From Paucilactobacillus nenjiangensis (GTDB lineage Bacteria > Bacillota > Bacilli > Lactobacillales > Lactobacillaceae): a stretch of DNA of 47,670 nucleotides. Positions 1-8,143 of this stretch are shown here, piece after piece. The stretch lies in the NCBI RefSeq assembly GCF_005405445.1, contig NZ_BJEB01000009.1, positions 1 through 47,670 of the forward strand. Direction: 5' to 3'. The position numbers were made by a program, and so were the translations under genes. Below the pieces are notes generated by a model, which was given only the letters and a program-made list of their open reading frames with translations, had not been told where the DNA came from and searched no databases. Each line of letters starts with the position of its first letter. The first letter of the stretch is position 1.

Positions 1-96
1 AGAATTCATCCTACGCGCCCCAGTTTGTTCTTGGTCTTCCAGACCTACCATCCACTGGTGGTCAGCTTTGTTTTCTGTTTTCTGCGATCGTCGCAT
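1..96 (-). CDS. ltrA: Group II intron reverse transcriptase/maturase, N-terminal fragment
   Basis: Thirty-two codons are readable before the window ends, starting MRRSQKTENK and running to RRMNS. The start is ATG at 96, preceded by GGAGGTGGA at about 101-109. The N terminus is lysine/arginine-rich, as is usual for group II intron-encoded proteins. The reverse transcriptase and maturase domains would lie outside the window, so the assignment depends mainly on the intron RNA around it. The family splices its host intron and primes reverse transcription at the DNA target. Completeness cannot be judged. Confidence 0.7.
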   Translation of the reverse strand, partial: MRRSQKTENKADHQWMVGLEDQEQTGARRMNS

Positions 97-531
97 AAAT
101 TCCACCTCCATAATCAATGTGAGTTATTACTGTTCAGCCCTTCGTGACGAAGTCACTACTATGGCCTCGGCTGACTCCTGATAAACTCAGTATTCCATCA
201 CTGAAACAGTTGTCCTGTAGAACTTGATTGCTCTTCTTGTCGGGACTTGTCTATCAGGCCTCCCCGGGTAAGAACGTCAACTTTCATACCATGTCACCAT
301 TAGCTTTACCATAGTGATTTTGAGTAGTATCGGACTTCGATTTGTTGAGCAATCTTATCCAATCAGTTCTGGCCTTATAGCTACTTCTTGTTCATTGGTG
401 CGGTATTTTGCTCCTCAGACTTCCTTCAGATTCCACTTCACAGTGGACACCCTTGTCCTTGGCTAGTGGTTCCGACTACTACGGCCCACAGTGGACTTTC
501 ACCACCTAGTTGGCGCCCATGCCGGGCGCAC
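1..531 (-). mobile_element. Group II intron, IIC type, 5' part (runs off the window)
   Basis: Read on the minus strand, the segment starting at 531 opens with GTGCGCCCGGCATGGGCGC, a typical 5' end of bacterial group II introns. It then shows blocks I recognise from the Oceanobacillus iheyensis group IIC intron: AAGGGTGTCC, GGAATCTGAAGGAAG, GGTCTGAGGA, CTTACCCGGGGAGG and GTCATAGTAG-like sequence (here GCCATAGTAG). These belong to ribozyme domain I and following domains. An ORF with a good ribosome binding site begins at 96, as expected for a domain IV reverse transcriptase. Insertion directly behind a Rho-independent terminator hairpin with a T tract is the known target preference of class C introns. 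Only the 5' part is in the window; the catalytic domains V and VI and the 3' junction are not visible. Confidence 0.85.
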
Positions 532-569
532 TCAAAAATCGAGTCTTCCAATAACGGAGGACTCGATTT
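532..569 (-). terminator. Rho-independent terminator of asd; intron target site
   Basis: On the minus strand a 10-bp perfect stem (arms at 536-545 and 560-569) with a further three inner pairs and a six-base loop is followed by TTTTT. It begins 12 bases after the asd stop codon. The group II intron joins two bases beyond the T tract. Confidence 0.85.
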
Positions 570-581
570 GTTATTAACAAT

Positions 582-1655
582 TTATTTAGTAAAGCCAGGA
601 ACCCTGAGTAAGTCCATCTTATCAAGATATTCAGCAATTTCAACTGAATTCCAAGCGGCACCCTTTAATAGATTATCAGAAACATTCCAGAGGTGGAATG
701 AACCTTTATTTTCTAAATCTGGACGAACCCGTCCAACAAACGTTTCGCGCTTACCTTCAGCATTAATTGGTTGTGGATAAATTTGATTAGCTGGATCATC
801 TTCTAAGATATCACCATCAAAATTACTGATAGCTTCATGAATTCCTTCTACCGTGGCACTCTTATCTAATACTTCAAAATAAACCGATTCACTATGAGCT
901 ACTGGTACTGGCACACGTGAACAAGTGGCAGTCACTTGAATTGCATCACTATCCATATCGCCTTCACACATAATCTTTTTGGTTTCATGAATCATTTTCC
1001 ATTCTTCATGGGTATAACCATCGTCTTCAAAGACATCAATTTGTGGCAAGACATTAAATGCTTGTTGATAGTGCTTTTTATCGCCAGCAACGGGCAACAC
1101 TTTTGGTGTAACCTTTTTGCCATCCAATACATCGCGACTTTCATCAAGTGTTTCTTGAATTGCGCGATTACCAGCACCAGAAACGGCTTGAAGGGTTGTC
1201 ACAATAATTCGAGCCAATCCATAACGTTCACGGATTGGTTCCAGTGACATTACCATTTGGATAGTTGAACAGTTTGGATTAGCAATAATACCATTATGAT
1301 CTTGCAATGCTTCAGAGTTCACTTCAGGCACTACCAATGGTACTTCTGGATCCATTCGGAAAGCAGAAGTATTATCAACCACTACTGCCCCACGTTTAAC
1401 TGCTTCGGGTGCAAATTTCTTAGAAACTGACCCTCCTGCAGAAAATAAGGCCAAATCAATTCCTTCGAATGAATCTGGTGTAGTTTCTTCGACGGTATAA
1501 TCCTTACCCTTAAATTTAACTTTGGTCCCAGCTGTCCGTGATGATGCCAGCATTTTAACTGACTTGACGTTCAAACTAGATTCTTCGACCATTTGAATCA
1601 TTCGGGTACCAACAGCTCCTGTGGCTCCGACGATTGCTACATTGTATTCACTCAC
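582..1655 (-). CDS. asd: Aspartate-semialdehyde dehydrogenase
   Basis: Reduces aspartyl phosphate to aspartate semialdehyde with NADPH, the branch point to lysine/diaminopimelate, threonine and methionine. The protein has the N-terminal nucleotide-binding loop VGATGAVG, the active-site segment NPNCSTIQM with the catalytic cysteine, and a C-terminal dimerisation domain, with about 357 residues, normal for the family. The chosen start is GTG at 1655 (protein begins [10 protein letters not shown]), because GTGAGG about 8 bases upstream is a ribosome binding site. A further upstream GTG at 1670 lies within that site and would add five residues. It is monocistronic, with a strong terminator behind it. 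A cre-like site at 1711-1724 and a TGTGATAAAAT extended -10 sequence lie upstream. Confidence 0.95.
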   Translation of the reverse strand: MSEYNVAIVGATGAVGTRMIQMVEESSLNVKSVKMLASSRTAGTKVKFKGKDYTVEETTPDSFEGIDLALFSAGGSVSKKFAPEAVKRGAVVVDNTSAFRMDPEVPLVVPEVNSEALQDHNGIIANPNCSTIQMVMSLEPIRERYGLARIIVTTLQAVSGAGNRAIQETLDESRDVLDGKKVTPKVLPVAGDKKHYQQAFNVLPQIDVFEDDGYTHEEWKMIHETKKIMCEGDMDSDAIQVTATCSRVPVPVAHSESVYFEVLDKSATVEGIHEAISNFDGDILEDDPANQIYPQPINAEGKRETFVGRVRPDLENKGSFHLWNVSDNLLKGAAWNSVEIAEYLDKMDLLRVPGFTK

Positions 1656-1710
1656 TGGAAAAAACCTCACTTTTAAAATTTTAAACTATTTTATCACAAT
1701 ACATAATAAA

Positions 1711-1724
1711 TATAAGCGTTTTCA
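1711..1724 (-). promoter_or_regulatory. cre-like site upstream of asd
   Basis: On the minus strand the sequence is TGAAAACGCTTATA, matching the catabolite-responsive element consensus TGWAARCGYTWNCW at all but the penultimate base. It lies a little upstream of the likely asd extended -10 (TGTGATAAAAT), about where a -35 would be, which would favour repression by CcpA. No experimental support is visible from sequence alone. Confidence 0.4.
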
Positions 1725-1743
1725 CCTGAAAAAGCTAAGATAA

Positions 1744-2175
1744 TTAACCGATTGTCCGATAATGCACTCCATCATCGTCTATAAACCCGTATAGTTTTTT
1801 GCTTTTATCATCATCTAGAAGCCCTAGATAAACTGCTTTTTGACCATCAACTTCTTCTAACCCAACGTGGGCTAACGTGGCAAATTTATGCATCCACTCC
1901 ATCTTACCCAACAAAGCGCTACTTTTTTCATTGGCTTTAGCCAAAGTGAACCCTTCATCCAGATAATTTTTCATGAGCCGTGATTTAACGTACATTCTAA
2001 AACTAAACACTCGGGCATTTTGTTCACCAGCACGATCATTAGATTTTAAATAACCTTGCTTTTCCCAATATCGCAATTGACGAGTTGATACTCCTGCCAT
2101 TTCGCTGATTTCACCAATCTTAAACTGGAATTTTTGAGTATTATATATTTCTCGAATTATGTCGTCTACTATCAT
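1744..2175 (-). CDS. MerR family transcriptional regulator
   Basis: A 143-residue protein with an N-terminal MerR-type winged helix-turn-helix: FKIGEISEMAGVSTRQLRYW at about residues 18-37, followed by EKQGYL. The helix after it (about residues 60-90) fits the family dimerisation helix, and the short C-terminal part looks like a degenerate effector region with no cysteine pair for metal binding. The ligand is therefore unknown. The gene follows the GNAT acetyltransferase gene by nine bases on the same strand, with AGGAG before its ATG, so the two are probably cotranscribed. Confidence 0.85.
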   Translation of the reverse strand: MIVDDIIREIYNTQKFQFKIGEISEMAGVSTRQLRYWEKQGYLKSNDRAGEQNARVFSFRMYVKSRLMKNYLDEGFTLAKANEKSSALLGKMEWMHKFATLAHVGLEEVDGQKAVYLGLLDDDKSKKLYGFIDDDGVHYRTIG

Positions 2176-2184
2176 AGTTAACTC

Positions 2185-2655
2185 CTATTTAACAGCTAGT
2201 TTCATTTCACGATGTAGGATTCCGGCTTCAGTAAATTCAGGCCCTACAGCCTTGAATCCAACTTTTTCATAAAACAATATGGCGGTTAATTGCGCTCCTA
2301 ATACTAGATAATTAATTCCAGGTTCAAGTTTAGCTCGCTTGATAATTTCTTCCATCAACTGTTGTGCATATCCATGACCACGAGCATCTTTCATTGTCGC
2401 AACTCGCTGAACATGCCAGTTTTGATCTTCTTTTTTAATGCGAACAGTTGTGACCGGCTGGCCATCTTGATAACCAACAAAATGGTGTGATACATTATCA
2501 AATTCATCACGTTCTAGTTCTTCTGGCACGTTTTGCTCTTTGACAAAAACGGTCAGTCGAATATTCATCGCATCATGAAAAATCTGTGATTCAGTATCCG
2601 TTGTTTCTCTAATTTCCAAAATTTGTTCCTCACTTAAAATAATCGATACAACCAT
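2185..2655 (-). CDS. GNAT family N-acetyltransferase
   Basis: A 156-residue single-domain acetyltransferase of the Gcn5-related fold. The acetyl-CoA loop is seen as RVATMKDARGHGYAQQLMEE (V-A-x(6)-G-x-G-x-A pattern, about residues 95-115) and is followed by the typical LGAQLTAILFYEKVGFKAVG segment, a beta4-alpha4 unit common in ElaA/YjcF-like GNATs. The substrate cannot be predicted. It is the first gene of a two-gene unit with the MerR regulator downstream. The ATG at 2655 is preceded by GAGCGAG. Confidence 0.85.
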   Translation of the reverse strand: MVVSIILSEEQILEIRETTDTESQIFHDAMNIRLTVFVKEQNVPEELERDEFDNVSHHFVGYQDGQPVTTVRIKKEDQNWHVQRVATMKDARGHGYAQQLMEEIIKRAKLEPGINYLVLGAQLTAILFYEKVGFKAVGPEFTEAGILHREMKLAVK

Positions 2656-2743
2656 TATACTCGCTCAATACACTTTAAGTGCATTAAAAGTATTTTCAAC
2701 CTATAATTTAGCTAGATTTGATTAAAATAACGAGGTGACCTTC

Positions 2744-3637
2744 ATGGATATCCATCATATTTCTAGTTTAGCTGCCAAAACAAAACCAAATCAGCATTTT
2801 TACACACAAGTGCTTGGGCTTCGACAAGTCAAATATACCGTTAACCAAGAAAATCCTCACATGGTGCACTTATTTTACGGTGATTACTTAGGTTCTCCTG
2901 GGACGGTTATTACGTTTTTCATTGTGCCGTTTTTAGGACGACGGGTGAATGGTAATCATGATATTTATGGTGTTTATTTGGGCATCCCCACTGGCACCCT
3001 CTCTTGGTGGACCACTTGGATTAAGTCTCAAGATATCGAGGTCGAAACCACCAAACATGGCATTAATTTCAACGACCCTGACGACTTCAGAATTACGCTC
3101 CAGGAAATTGAAGAATCACTGCAACCAAATCAAATCATTCCCACCTCACCCGTGCCGGCAGAAAATCAAATTATCAAAATTATTGGGACTGATTGGATTG
3201 GTCCTGACATTGCCGCTTCAGAAGACTTTTTCAAGCAATATCTCAACTTAAATATTGATCAAAATCATCGCATTGAAGTAGGTCAAAATCAATTCATTCA
3301 ATTAATTCAAAGTGATCAACCCGACGAACGCACTCGCTTTGGTCGTGGCAGCACAGATCATCTTGCCCTCGCATCCCCAACTGACGACGACTTATTTAGC
3401 GCTTGGAGTCGAGCAGCAGACCAGGGGTGGGAACAAGAAGTTTACAAAGACCGGACTTGGTTCAAAAGCATCTACTTGCGTGACCCGAGTGATAACCGAC
3501 TTGAATTAGCCACCGTCACCCCAGGATTTACCGTGGATGAGCCGTTAGAAACGTTAGGCGAATCACTAGTCTTACCAAAATGGCTGGAACCACGTCGAGC
3601 AGAAATTGAAGACAACTTCGCTCATCAATCCGTTTGA
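2744..3637 (+). CDS. VOC family protein, ring-cleaving dioxygenase-like (MhqO-type)
   Basis: A 297-residue protein with two vicinal-oxygen-chelate modules, about residues 1-140 and 150-290. The first begins MDIHHISSLAAKTKPNQHFY and continues LGLRQVKYTVNQE...HLFYGDYLGSPGTVITFF, the signature of the MhqO/CatE-like proteins of Firmicutes. Likely metal ligands are His in the first HH pair, His in DHLALAS and Glu in RLELAT. In Bacillus such genes respond to quinones and cleave hydroquinone rings; the substrate here is not known. The start ATG at 2744 is chosen because GAGGTGA sits directly upstream, in place of a GTG nine bases earlier. Its 3' end overlaps the convergent phosphatase gene by 13 bases. 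Confidence 0.8.
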   Translation: MDIHHISSLAAKTKPNQHFYTQVLGLRQVKYTVNQENPHMVHLFYGDYLGSPGTVITFFIVPFLGRRVNGNHDIYGVYLGIPTGTLSWWTTWIKSQDIEVETTKHGINFNDPDDFRITLQEIEESLQPNQIIPTSPVPAENQIIKIIGTDWIGPDIAASEDFFKQYLNLNIDQNHRIEVGQNQFIQLIQSDQPDERTRFGRGSTDHLALASPTDDDLFSAWSRAADQGWEQEVYKDRTWFKSIYLRDPSDNRLELATVTPGFTVDEPLETLGESLVLPKWLEPRRAEIEDNFAHQSV

Positions 3638-4287
3638 TTATAAAAATCAACCGTCACGTCATCATCAGTTACGATGAGTTTAGTGACGCTGCCGTTTGCA
3701 GGACGTACAGACAAGTCAAATTTTCCTTGTCCAAAGCGTTCCATTAAACTCAACAAAGTATTACCGTGACTAATCAATAAAACATTATCTCCATCTTTTA
3801 AGGTATCGTTGCTTCTAATAAGCGCGATGCCTTTATTAATTCTCAGCCAATATTCGTCATCACTTTCAGCATGATGGAATGGATCAGCTTCTTTCATAAA
3901 ATCTTTGGCTTTGCCAATCGAATATTTGTCGACAATGGCTTTAAAGGTAGGAACCCCATGAGGAGCTCCTGTTGAGTACCAGGCCGCATCCATGTTGGTA
4001 CCTTCAAATGAACCATAGAATTGCTCTCTAAAGTATGGTTGTGTCTCCGGCACTTTCACCGCACTAACTTGATTTTCACCGAGGATGACTTTGGCAGTCT
4101 GTTCAGCACGGGTGGTATCACTTGAATAAGCGGCAGCAAATTTAATTTGGGCCAATCGTTTCCCAGCGTCATGGGCATCATCAATTCCCTTTTGGGTCAA
4201 TGGTGAATTGCTCCATCCTTGTAATTTATTATAAATATTGAAATACGTTTGTCCGTGTCTTACCGCGTATACATTTAATTTCGTCAT
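3625..4287 (-). CDS. Histidine phosphatase superfamily protein (phosphoglycerate mutase-like)
   Basis: A 220-residue protein with the N-terminal RHGQT catalytic motif (residues 10-14, phospho-accepting histidine), a second histidine in LLISHGNTLL at about residue 173, and the S-D-T-x-R-A-x-Q-T segment (SSDTTRAEQTA) that contributes to the phosphate pocket. The family contains phosphoglycerate mutases and many broad-specificity phosphatases, and this compact form fits the phosphatase type. AAGGAAG precedes the ATG at a suitable distance. The last 13 bases run into the end of the convergent VOC gene, so there is no room for a terminator between them. Confidence 0.85.
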   Translation of the reverse strand: MTKLNVYAVRHGQTYFNIYNKLQGWSNSPLTQKGIDDAHDAGKRLAQIKFAAAYSSDTTRAEQTAKVILGENQVSAVKVPETQPYFREQFYGSFEGTNMDAAWYSTGAPHGVPTFKAIVDKYSIGKAKDFMKEADPFHHAESDDEYWLRINKGIALIRSNDTLKDGDNVLLISHGNTLLSLMERFGQGKFDLSVRPANGSVTKLIVTDDDVTVDFYNQTD

Positions 4288-4410
4288 ATTTACAACTTCC
4301 TTTTTAAATTTATTTAACTTTAGTTTAGTCCACTAATCACTAATTCACCACAAAATCTTCACAATGTTACAGTAATATTACAAGCATCAAGAAGAAAGCA
4401 GGTGGCTAAC

Positions 4411-4677
4411 ATGGCCGTTATCGAAAATACTATTCAAAAATCAAACATTATCGTTTCCGCTAAAATTATTGCACTCACCAACAAAATGATTACTTTTATC
4501 ACTCAAGATGGGCAACACTTACTGGTACCCGTCACTCAATCTGAACGCGAAGACGTGTTATTTCTCCCTTCACTAAAAGATATTTGGCATGCTGAACTGT
4601 GGATCCCCGTCAATCAAAAACTCCATCAGTTGCTACAATATGATTGGATGGCAGTTCCTGAAACAGCAAAGGCTTAA
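4411..4677 (+). CDS. Hypothetical protein
   Basis: An 88-residue ORF of unrecognised family. The start ATG at 4411 is preceded by GCAGGTGG; a GTG nine bases earlier lies inside that ribosome binding site and is not preferred. The middle (about residues 12-45) alternates short hydrophobic strands with polar turns (IIVSAKIIALTNKMITFITQ), suggesting a small beta-rich fold, and the C-terminal part is aromatic-rich. There is no signal peptide or membrane segment. It stands alone between the phosphatase and ltaS, with a 10-bp palindrome GTAATATTAC at 4372-4381 upstream. Confidence 0.6.
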   Translation: MAVIENTIQKSNIIVSAKIIALTNKMITFITQDGQHLLVPVTQSEREDVLFLPSLKDIWHAELWIPVNQKLHQLLQYDWMAVPETAKA

Positions 4678-4700
4678 CATTTAGTTACAAATTTCGTGAA

Positions 4701-4729
4701 TTGGGTTAAGTATTCTAAACTGTGATAAA
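4701..4729 (+). promoter_or_regulatory. Probable ltaS promoter
   Basis: TTGGGT at 4701-4706, a 17-base spacer, then GATAAA at 4724-4729 preceded by TG one base away (extended -10). The same TGTGATAAAATAG string occurs in the asd leader on the other strand. It would give a leader of about 55 bases to the ltaS start. Confidence 0.45.
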
Positions 4730-4790
4730 ATAGCAATAATTAATATGTCCGAATCTGGGCCGAATAAAATTATTGTGAGGAATTCACCGA

Positions 4791-6923
4791 ATGAAGAAGC
4801 TTATCAAACTAAAAGACACTAGAATTGGCTTACTTTCAATTCTAGTTGCTCTTTTTTGGTTAAAAACCCTTTTTGCGTACTTTATGGATTTTAATTTAGG
4901 AGTCGAAGATGTTTTTCAATTTATCATTCTCTTAATTAATCCGTTTGCCACTACGCTGTTAACTCTAGGGATTGCATTATATTTTAAACGATCACGCTTC
5001 TTTTACCCTGTGCTCGGCGCGATATACCTAATCAATTCATTCTTACTTTACATGAATGTGATTTACTATCGTGAATTTACCGACTTTATGACCGTAGCCA
5101 CAATGACCGGCTATTCAAAGGTTAATCAAGGACTGAGTGGGAGTTCGTTATCCCTAACTAATTTCCACGACGTCTTTTACTGGTTGGACGTGGTCATCAT
5201 TATTATTATGATGCTGATGCGTAAAATCCACTTTGATCCACGAGCTGTCAATCATCGGTTGGCATTTTCAATGACTTCCATCGCAGTGTTAGCCTTTGGA
5301 GTCAATTTGAGTTTAGCAGAAATGAGCCGTCCTCAATTATTAACCCGGACGTTTGATCGAACTTATTTGGTCAAATACTTAGGCCTCGATTCATTTACTG
5401 TTTACGACGCCTTGAAAACCGGTCAAACCGATCATTTACGAAAAACCGCGACGAAGTCAGAACTGGAAAAAGTTAAAGACTTCACCGATTCGCATTATGC
5501 TTCGCCAAATAAAAGCATGTACGGTATCGCTAAAGGTCGCAATGTCTTTGTCATTCATTTGGAAAGTTTCCAACAATTCTTAATTGATAAAAAGATTAAT
5601 GGTCAAGAAGTGACTCCATTCCTCAATTCTATTTATCACGGCTCCAATACGTATGCCTTTGATAATTTCTTTCACCAAGTGGGCCAAGGAAAAACCAGTG
5701 ACGCTGAAAACCTGCTTGAAACTAGTACCTATGGTTTATCGCAAGGTTCATTATTTGCTACTTTAGGTAGTGATAATACGTTCCAAGGAGCGCCCGCAAT
5801 TTTAAACCAACGCGCTGGCTATACTTCCGCCGTCTTCCATGGTAACGTTGCTAGTTTCTGGAATCGTAATAATACTTACAAGAATCTTGGTTATCAATAT
5901 TTCTTTGATGCTAGTTATTACGATACTTCCGGTGATAAAGCGACTGGTTATGGACTCAAAGATAAATTGCTGTTCAATGATTCAGTGCAATATTTACAAA
6001 GACTGCAACAACCATTTTATGCTAAGTTCATTACCGTCACGAATCACTTCCCTTATGAATTGGACGATGAAGATAAAGATAGTAACTTTACCACGGTTGA
6101 TACCGGCTCTGATTCAGTCGACAATTACTTTGTCACCGCCCACTATTTGGATCAATCATTACAAGAATTCTTCACCTACTTGAAGAAGGCTGGTCTCTAT
6201 GACAATTCAATGTTTGTAATTTACGGTGATCATTATGGCATTTCTGACACCGAAAATAAGAAGTTAGCTAGTGTCCTAGGTAGATCTTCTGATACTTGGA
6301 CAAGTTACGATGACGCCCAAATGCAACGGGTTCCATTAATGTTCCTTGTGCCAAATTCTGGTGGCAAAGGTGGCATTTCACACATATACGGTGGTGAAGT
6401 TGATGTCTTACCAACCTTGATGCACTTGTTAGGCATAAGTTCCAAACGATACATTCAATTTGGGACCGACCTCTTCTCGAGTGGCCATGATCAAGTGGTT
6501 GCCTTTAGAAATAAAGACTTTATTACTCCAAATTACACCAGTATTTCGGGAGTAATTTACGATAATAGTACCGGTAAGAAAATTACGCCAACTGGCAAAG
6601 TAAAGAAAGAACTGGAAGCAGATCAAAAGAAAGTTTCCAAGGAATTGTCATTGTCTGATTCACTGAATACCAAGAACTTATTGAGATTCTACACTCCAAA
6701 GGGCTTCAAGTCCGTGGATGCATCCTCATATAACTATTCAGATGGTCTCGACAAAGCAATTAATATTGAAAAGAAACTAGGCACCAAATCAACCAGTGTC
6801 TACTCTAAAAATAACAATAAGAGTACGGTTGATGAATACTTCACCGATGCTCCAGAAGCAAATACTGCTTCAACAGATTCCAACCGGATTAAGATTACCA
6901 ATCCAGATGATACACAAAACTAA
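4791..6923 (+). CDS. ltaS: Lipoteichoic acid synthase (LtaS family)
   Basis: Polymerises glycerol phosphate from phosphatidylglycerol into lipoteichoic acid on the outer face of the membrane. The 710-residue protein has about five N-terminal membrane segments (residues 12-185), then an extracellular sulfatase/phosphatase-fold domain. Visible catalytic residues are Glu258 in HLESF, the nucleophile Thr302 in GQGKTSDAEN, and Asp480/His481 in IYGDHYG, matching Glu255, Thr300, Asp475 and His476 of the Staphylococcus aureus enzyme. The tail after about residue 600 is low-complexity and rich in Ser, Asn and Lys. The start ATG is preceded by GTGAGGA. It is monocistronic and ends at a bidirectional terminator. 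Confidence 0.93.
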   Translation: MKKLIKLKDTRIGLLSILVALFWLKTLFAYFMDFNLGVEDVFQFIILLINPFATTLLTLGIALYFKRSRFFYPVLGAIYLINSFLLYMNVIYYREFTDFMTVATMTGYSKVNQGLSGSSLSLTNFHDVFYWLDVVIIIIMMLMRKIHFDPRAVNHRLAFSMTSIAVLAFGVNLSLAEMSRPQLLTRTFDRTYLVKYLGLDSFTVYDALKTGQTDHLRKTATKSELEKVKDFTDSHYASPNKSMYGIAKGRNVFVIHLESFQQFLIDKKINGQEVTPFLNSIYHGSNTYAFDNFFHQVGQGKTSDAENLLETSTYGLSQGSLFATLGSDNTFQGAPAILNQRAGYTSAVFHGNVASFWNRNNTYKNLGYQYFFDASYYDTSGDKATGYGLKDKLLFNDSVQYLQRLQQPFYAKFITVTNHFPYELDDEDKDSNFTTVDTGSDSVDNYFVTAHYLDQSLQEFFTYLKKAGLYDNSMFVIYGDHYGISDTENKKLASVLGRSSDTWTSYDDAQMQRVPLMFLVPNSGGKGGISHIYGGEVDVLPTLMHLLGISSKRYIQFGTDLFSSGHDQVVAFRNKDFITPNYTSISGVIYDNSTGKKITPTGKVKKELEADQKKVSKELSLSDSLNTKNLLRFYTPKGFKSVDASSYNYSDGLDKAINIEKKLGTKSTSVYSKNNNKSTVDEYFTDAPEANTASTDSNRIKITNPDDTQN

Positions 6924-6936
6924 ATTGTGCCAAATT

Positions 6937-6970
6937 AAAACCATCATTCGCAAATTGAATGATGGTTTGT
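6937..6970. terminator. Bidirectional terminator between ltaS and the reductase gene
   Basis: An 11-bp stem (arms 6939-6949 and 6957-6967) with a seven-base loop, T-rich on the plus strand afterwards and with TTTTAATTT after it on the minus strand. It sits between two convergent genes. Confidence 0.8.
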
Positions 6971-6971
6971 T

Positions 6972-7970
6972 TTATTTCTGATCTAAATGCATGGCCGTAC
7001 TGTGTAATTGCGAATTTTTATCTGGATAGAGTTTATTCATAATTGCAGTCACTGCAGTTGGTCCTTCACCAAATGCTGTGACAATTAACTTAACTTTTCC
7101 CGGATAAATCACGCCATCCCCAATGGCATAAACGCCGTCAATATTAGTCATCATTTCTGAATCAACCTTAATGTCATGACGTTCTGATTCCAAATCGAGT
7201 GACCAAGCAGTTAACGCTTTGTTGTTCGAAGTGAATCCATAGCTTACAACGATATCGTCCACCGTTAATTGCTTGGTATCATCAGATTTCATCTTCTTCA
7301 TGGTTAGTTCTAATGATTCATCAGCGTTTTGTTTTAAGTCCTTTAATAGATAGGGTACTTCTAGTTGAACGCTTGATTTCTCAATCGCCGTCACCATATG
7401 TTCTAATCCACGGAAAGTTTCACGGCGATGCATCAAATAAACTTGACTAGCCACTGGTTCCAGCATCATCGTCAAATCTAAGGCAGCATCCCCACCACCA
7501 GCGACTAAAACTCGCTTGTTGCGGAAATGTTCTTTTTGTTTAATAAAGTAAAATAAATGCTTATTTTCGAGTTCATCAGCACCGTCCACGGCTAGTTTGC
7601 GAGGATTGAATGCCCCATTGCCCAACGCAATAATGACTGTTTTAGAATGAGTTGTCCGCTTATCAGTGACAATTTCGAATTGATCATCTTGCTTGATTAC
7701 ATCTTCAACCGTCTCGCCCAAGCGTGCTTCAACTTTCACTAAACGCATTTGTTCTTCTAAATTACTAATCAGTTCATGCCCTGGAATATTGACTGAACCG
7801 GCCACATCCAAAATATGTTTTTCTGGGTATAAGGCGTCCACCTGGCCACCAAATTGTTCCAAGCTTTCGATTACTTGCACTTTCATTTCGCGCAAACCGG
7901 CATAAAAACTGGCAAACATTCCTGCTGGCCCACCGCCGATAATTGTTAAATCATAAATTTCTTCACTCAT
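6972..7970 (-). CDS. Ferredoxin--NADP(+) reductase, thioredoxin-reductase-like (YumC type)
   Basis: A flavoprotein of 332 residues that transfers electrons between NADPH and ferredoxin or flavodoxin. It has the FAD site IIGGGPAGMFA near the N terminus, the NADPH site VAGGGDAALD in the middle, and a second FAD-binding block AIGDGVIYPG near the C terminus. The redox CxxC of thioredoxin reductase is missing, which with the EQFGGQVDALYPEK segment places it in the YumC group. The start ATG at 7970 follows GGAAGGTG; the GTG at 7982 overlaps that site. The upstream region holds a TTGACA promoter crossed by a perfect 19-base palindrome. Confidence 0.88.
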   Translation of the reverse strand: MSEEIYDLTIIGGGPAGMFASFYAGLREMKVQVIESLEQFGGQVDALYPEKHILDVAGSVNIPGHELISNLEEQMRLVKVEARLGETVEDVIKQDDQFEIVTDKRTTHSKTVIIALGNGAFNPRKLAVDGADELENKHLFYFIKQKEHFRNKRVLVAGGGDAALDLTMMLEPVASQVYLMHRRETFRGLEHMVTAIEKSSVQLEVPYLLKDLKQNADESLELTMKKMKSDDTKQLTVDDIVVSYGFTSNNKALTAWSLDLESERHDIKVDSEMMTNIDGVYAIGDGVIYPGKVKLIVTAFGEGPTAVTAIMNKLYPDKNSQLHSTAMHLDQK

Positions 7971-8002
7971 CTTAATTTGCACCTTCCTAATGTTATTTTC
8001 TA

Positions 8003-8031
8003 GCTTAACCTACTGACTGTTTCAATGTCAA
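8003..8031 (-). promoter_or_regulatory. Probable promoter of the ferredoxin-NADP reductase gene
   Basis: On the minus strand TTGACA (8031-8026), a 17-base spacer and TTAAGC (8008-8003). The -35 box is consensus, the -10 weak. The -35 hexamer forms one arm of the palindrome at 8026-8044. Confidence 0.45.
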
Positions 8032-8044
8032 AATCATTTTGACA
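8026..8044. promoter_or_regulatory. Perfect 19-base palindrome, candidate operator
   Basis: TGTCAAAAT-C-ATTTTGACA: nine-base arms around a single central base. It covers the -35 of the minus-strand reductase promoter and lies upstream of the plus-strand nucleoside hydrolase promoter, so one regulator could act on both divergent genes. The regulator is unknown, and no regulator gene adjoins it. Confidence 0.5.
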
Positions 8045-8070
8045 ATTAAAGAAACTCATCAAAGTTTAAT

Positions 8071-8099
8071 TTGTTTTTCCAAGGTTAGTTGTTTATGAT
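8071..8099 (+). promoter_or_regulatory. Probable promoter of the nucleoside hydrolase gene
   Basis: TTGTTT at 8071-8076, 17-base spacer, TATGAT at 8094-8099. It is followed directly by a cre-like site near the expected transcription start. Confidence 0.5.
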
Positions 8100-8106
8100 T
8101 GAAGTA

Positions 8107-8120
8107 TGTAATGGCTTACA
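8107..8120 (+). promoter_or_regulatory. cre-like site at the nucleoside hydrolase start region
   Basis: TGTAATGGCTTACA, a dyad that differs from the cre consensus only in the first base of the central CG. It sits just after the predicted -10, where CcpA binding would block transcription. Confidence 0.4.
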
Positions 8121-8143
8121 TTAAATAACTCGGAGGGATTTAC

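Noticed and set aside
388-780. Plus-strand open frame across the asd terminator and intron end
   Set aside because: It runs antisense through asd, the terminator and the intron RNA, lacks a ribosome binding site, and has no family look.
936-1247. Plus-strand frame inside asd
   Set aside because: Antisense shadow of a well-conserved gene; composition is not protein-like.
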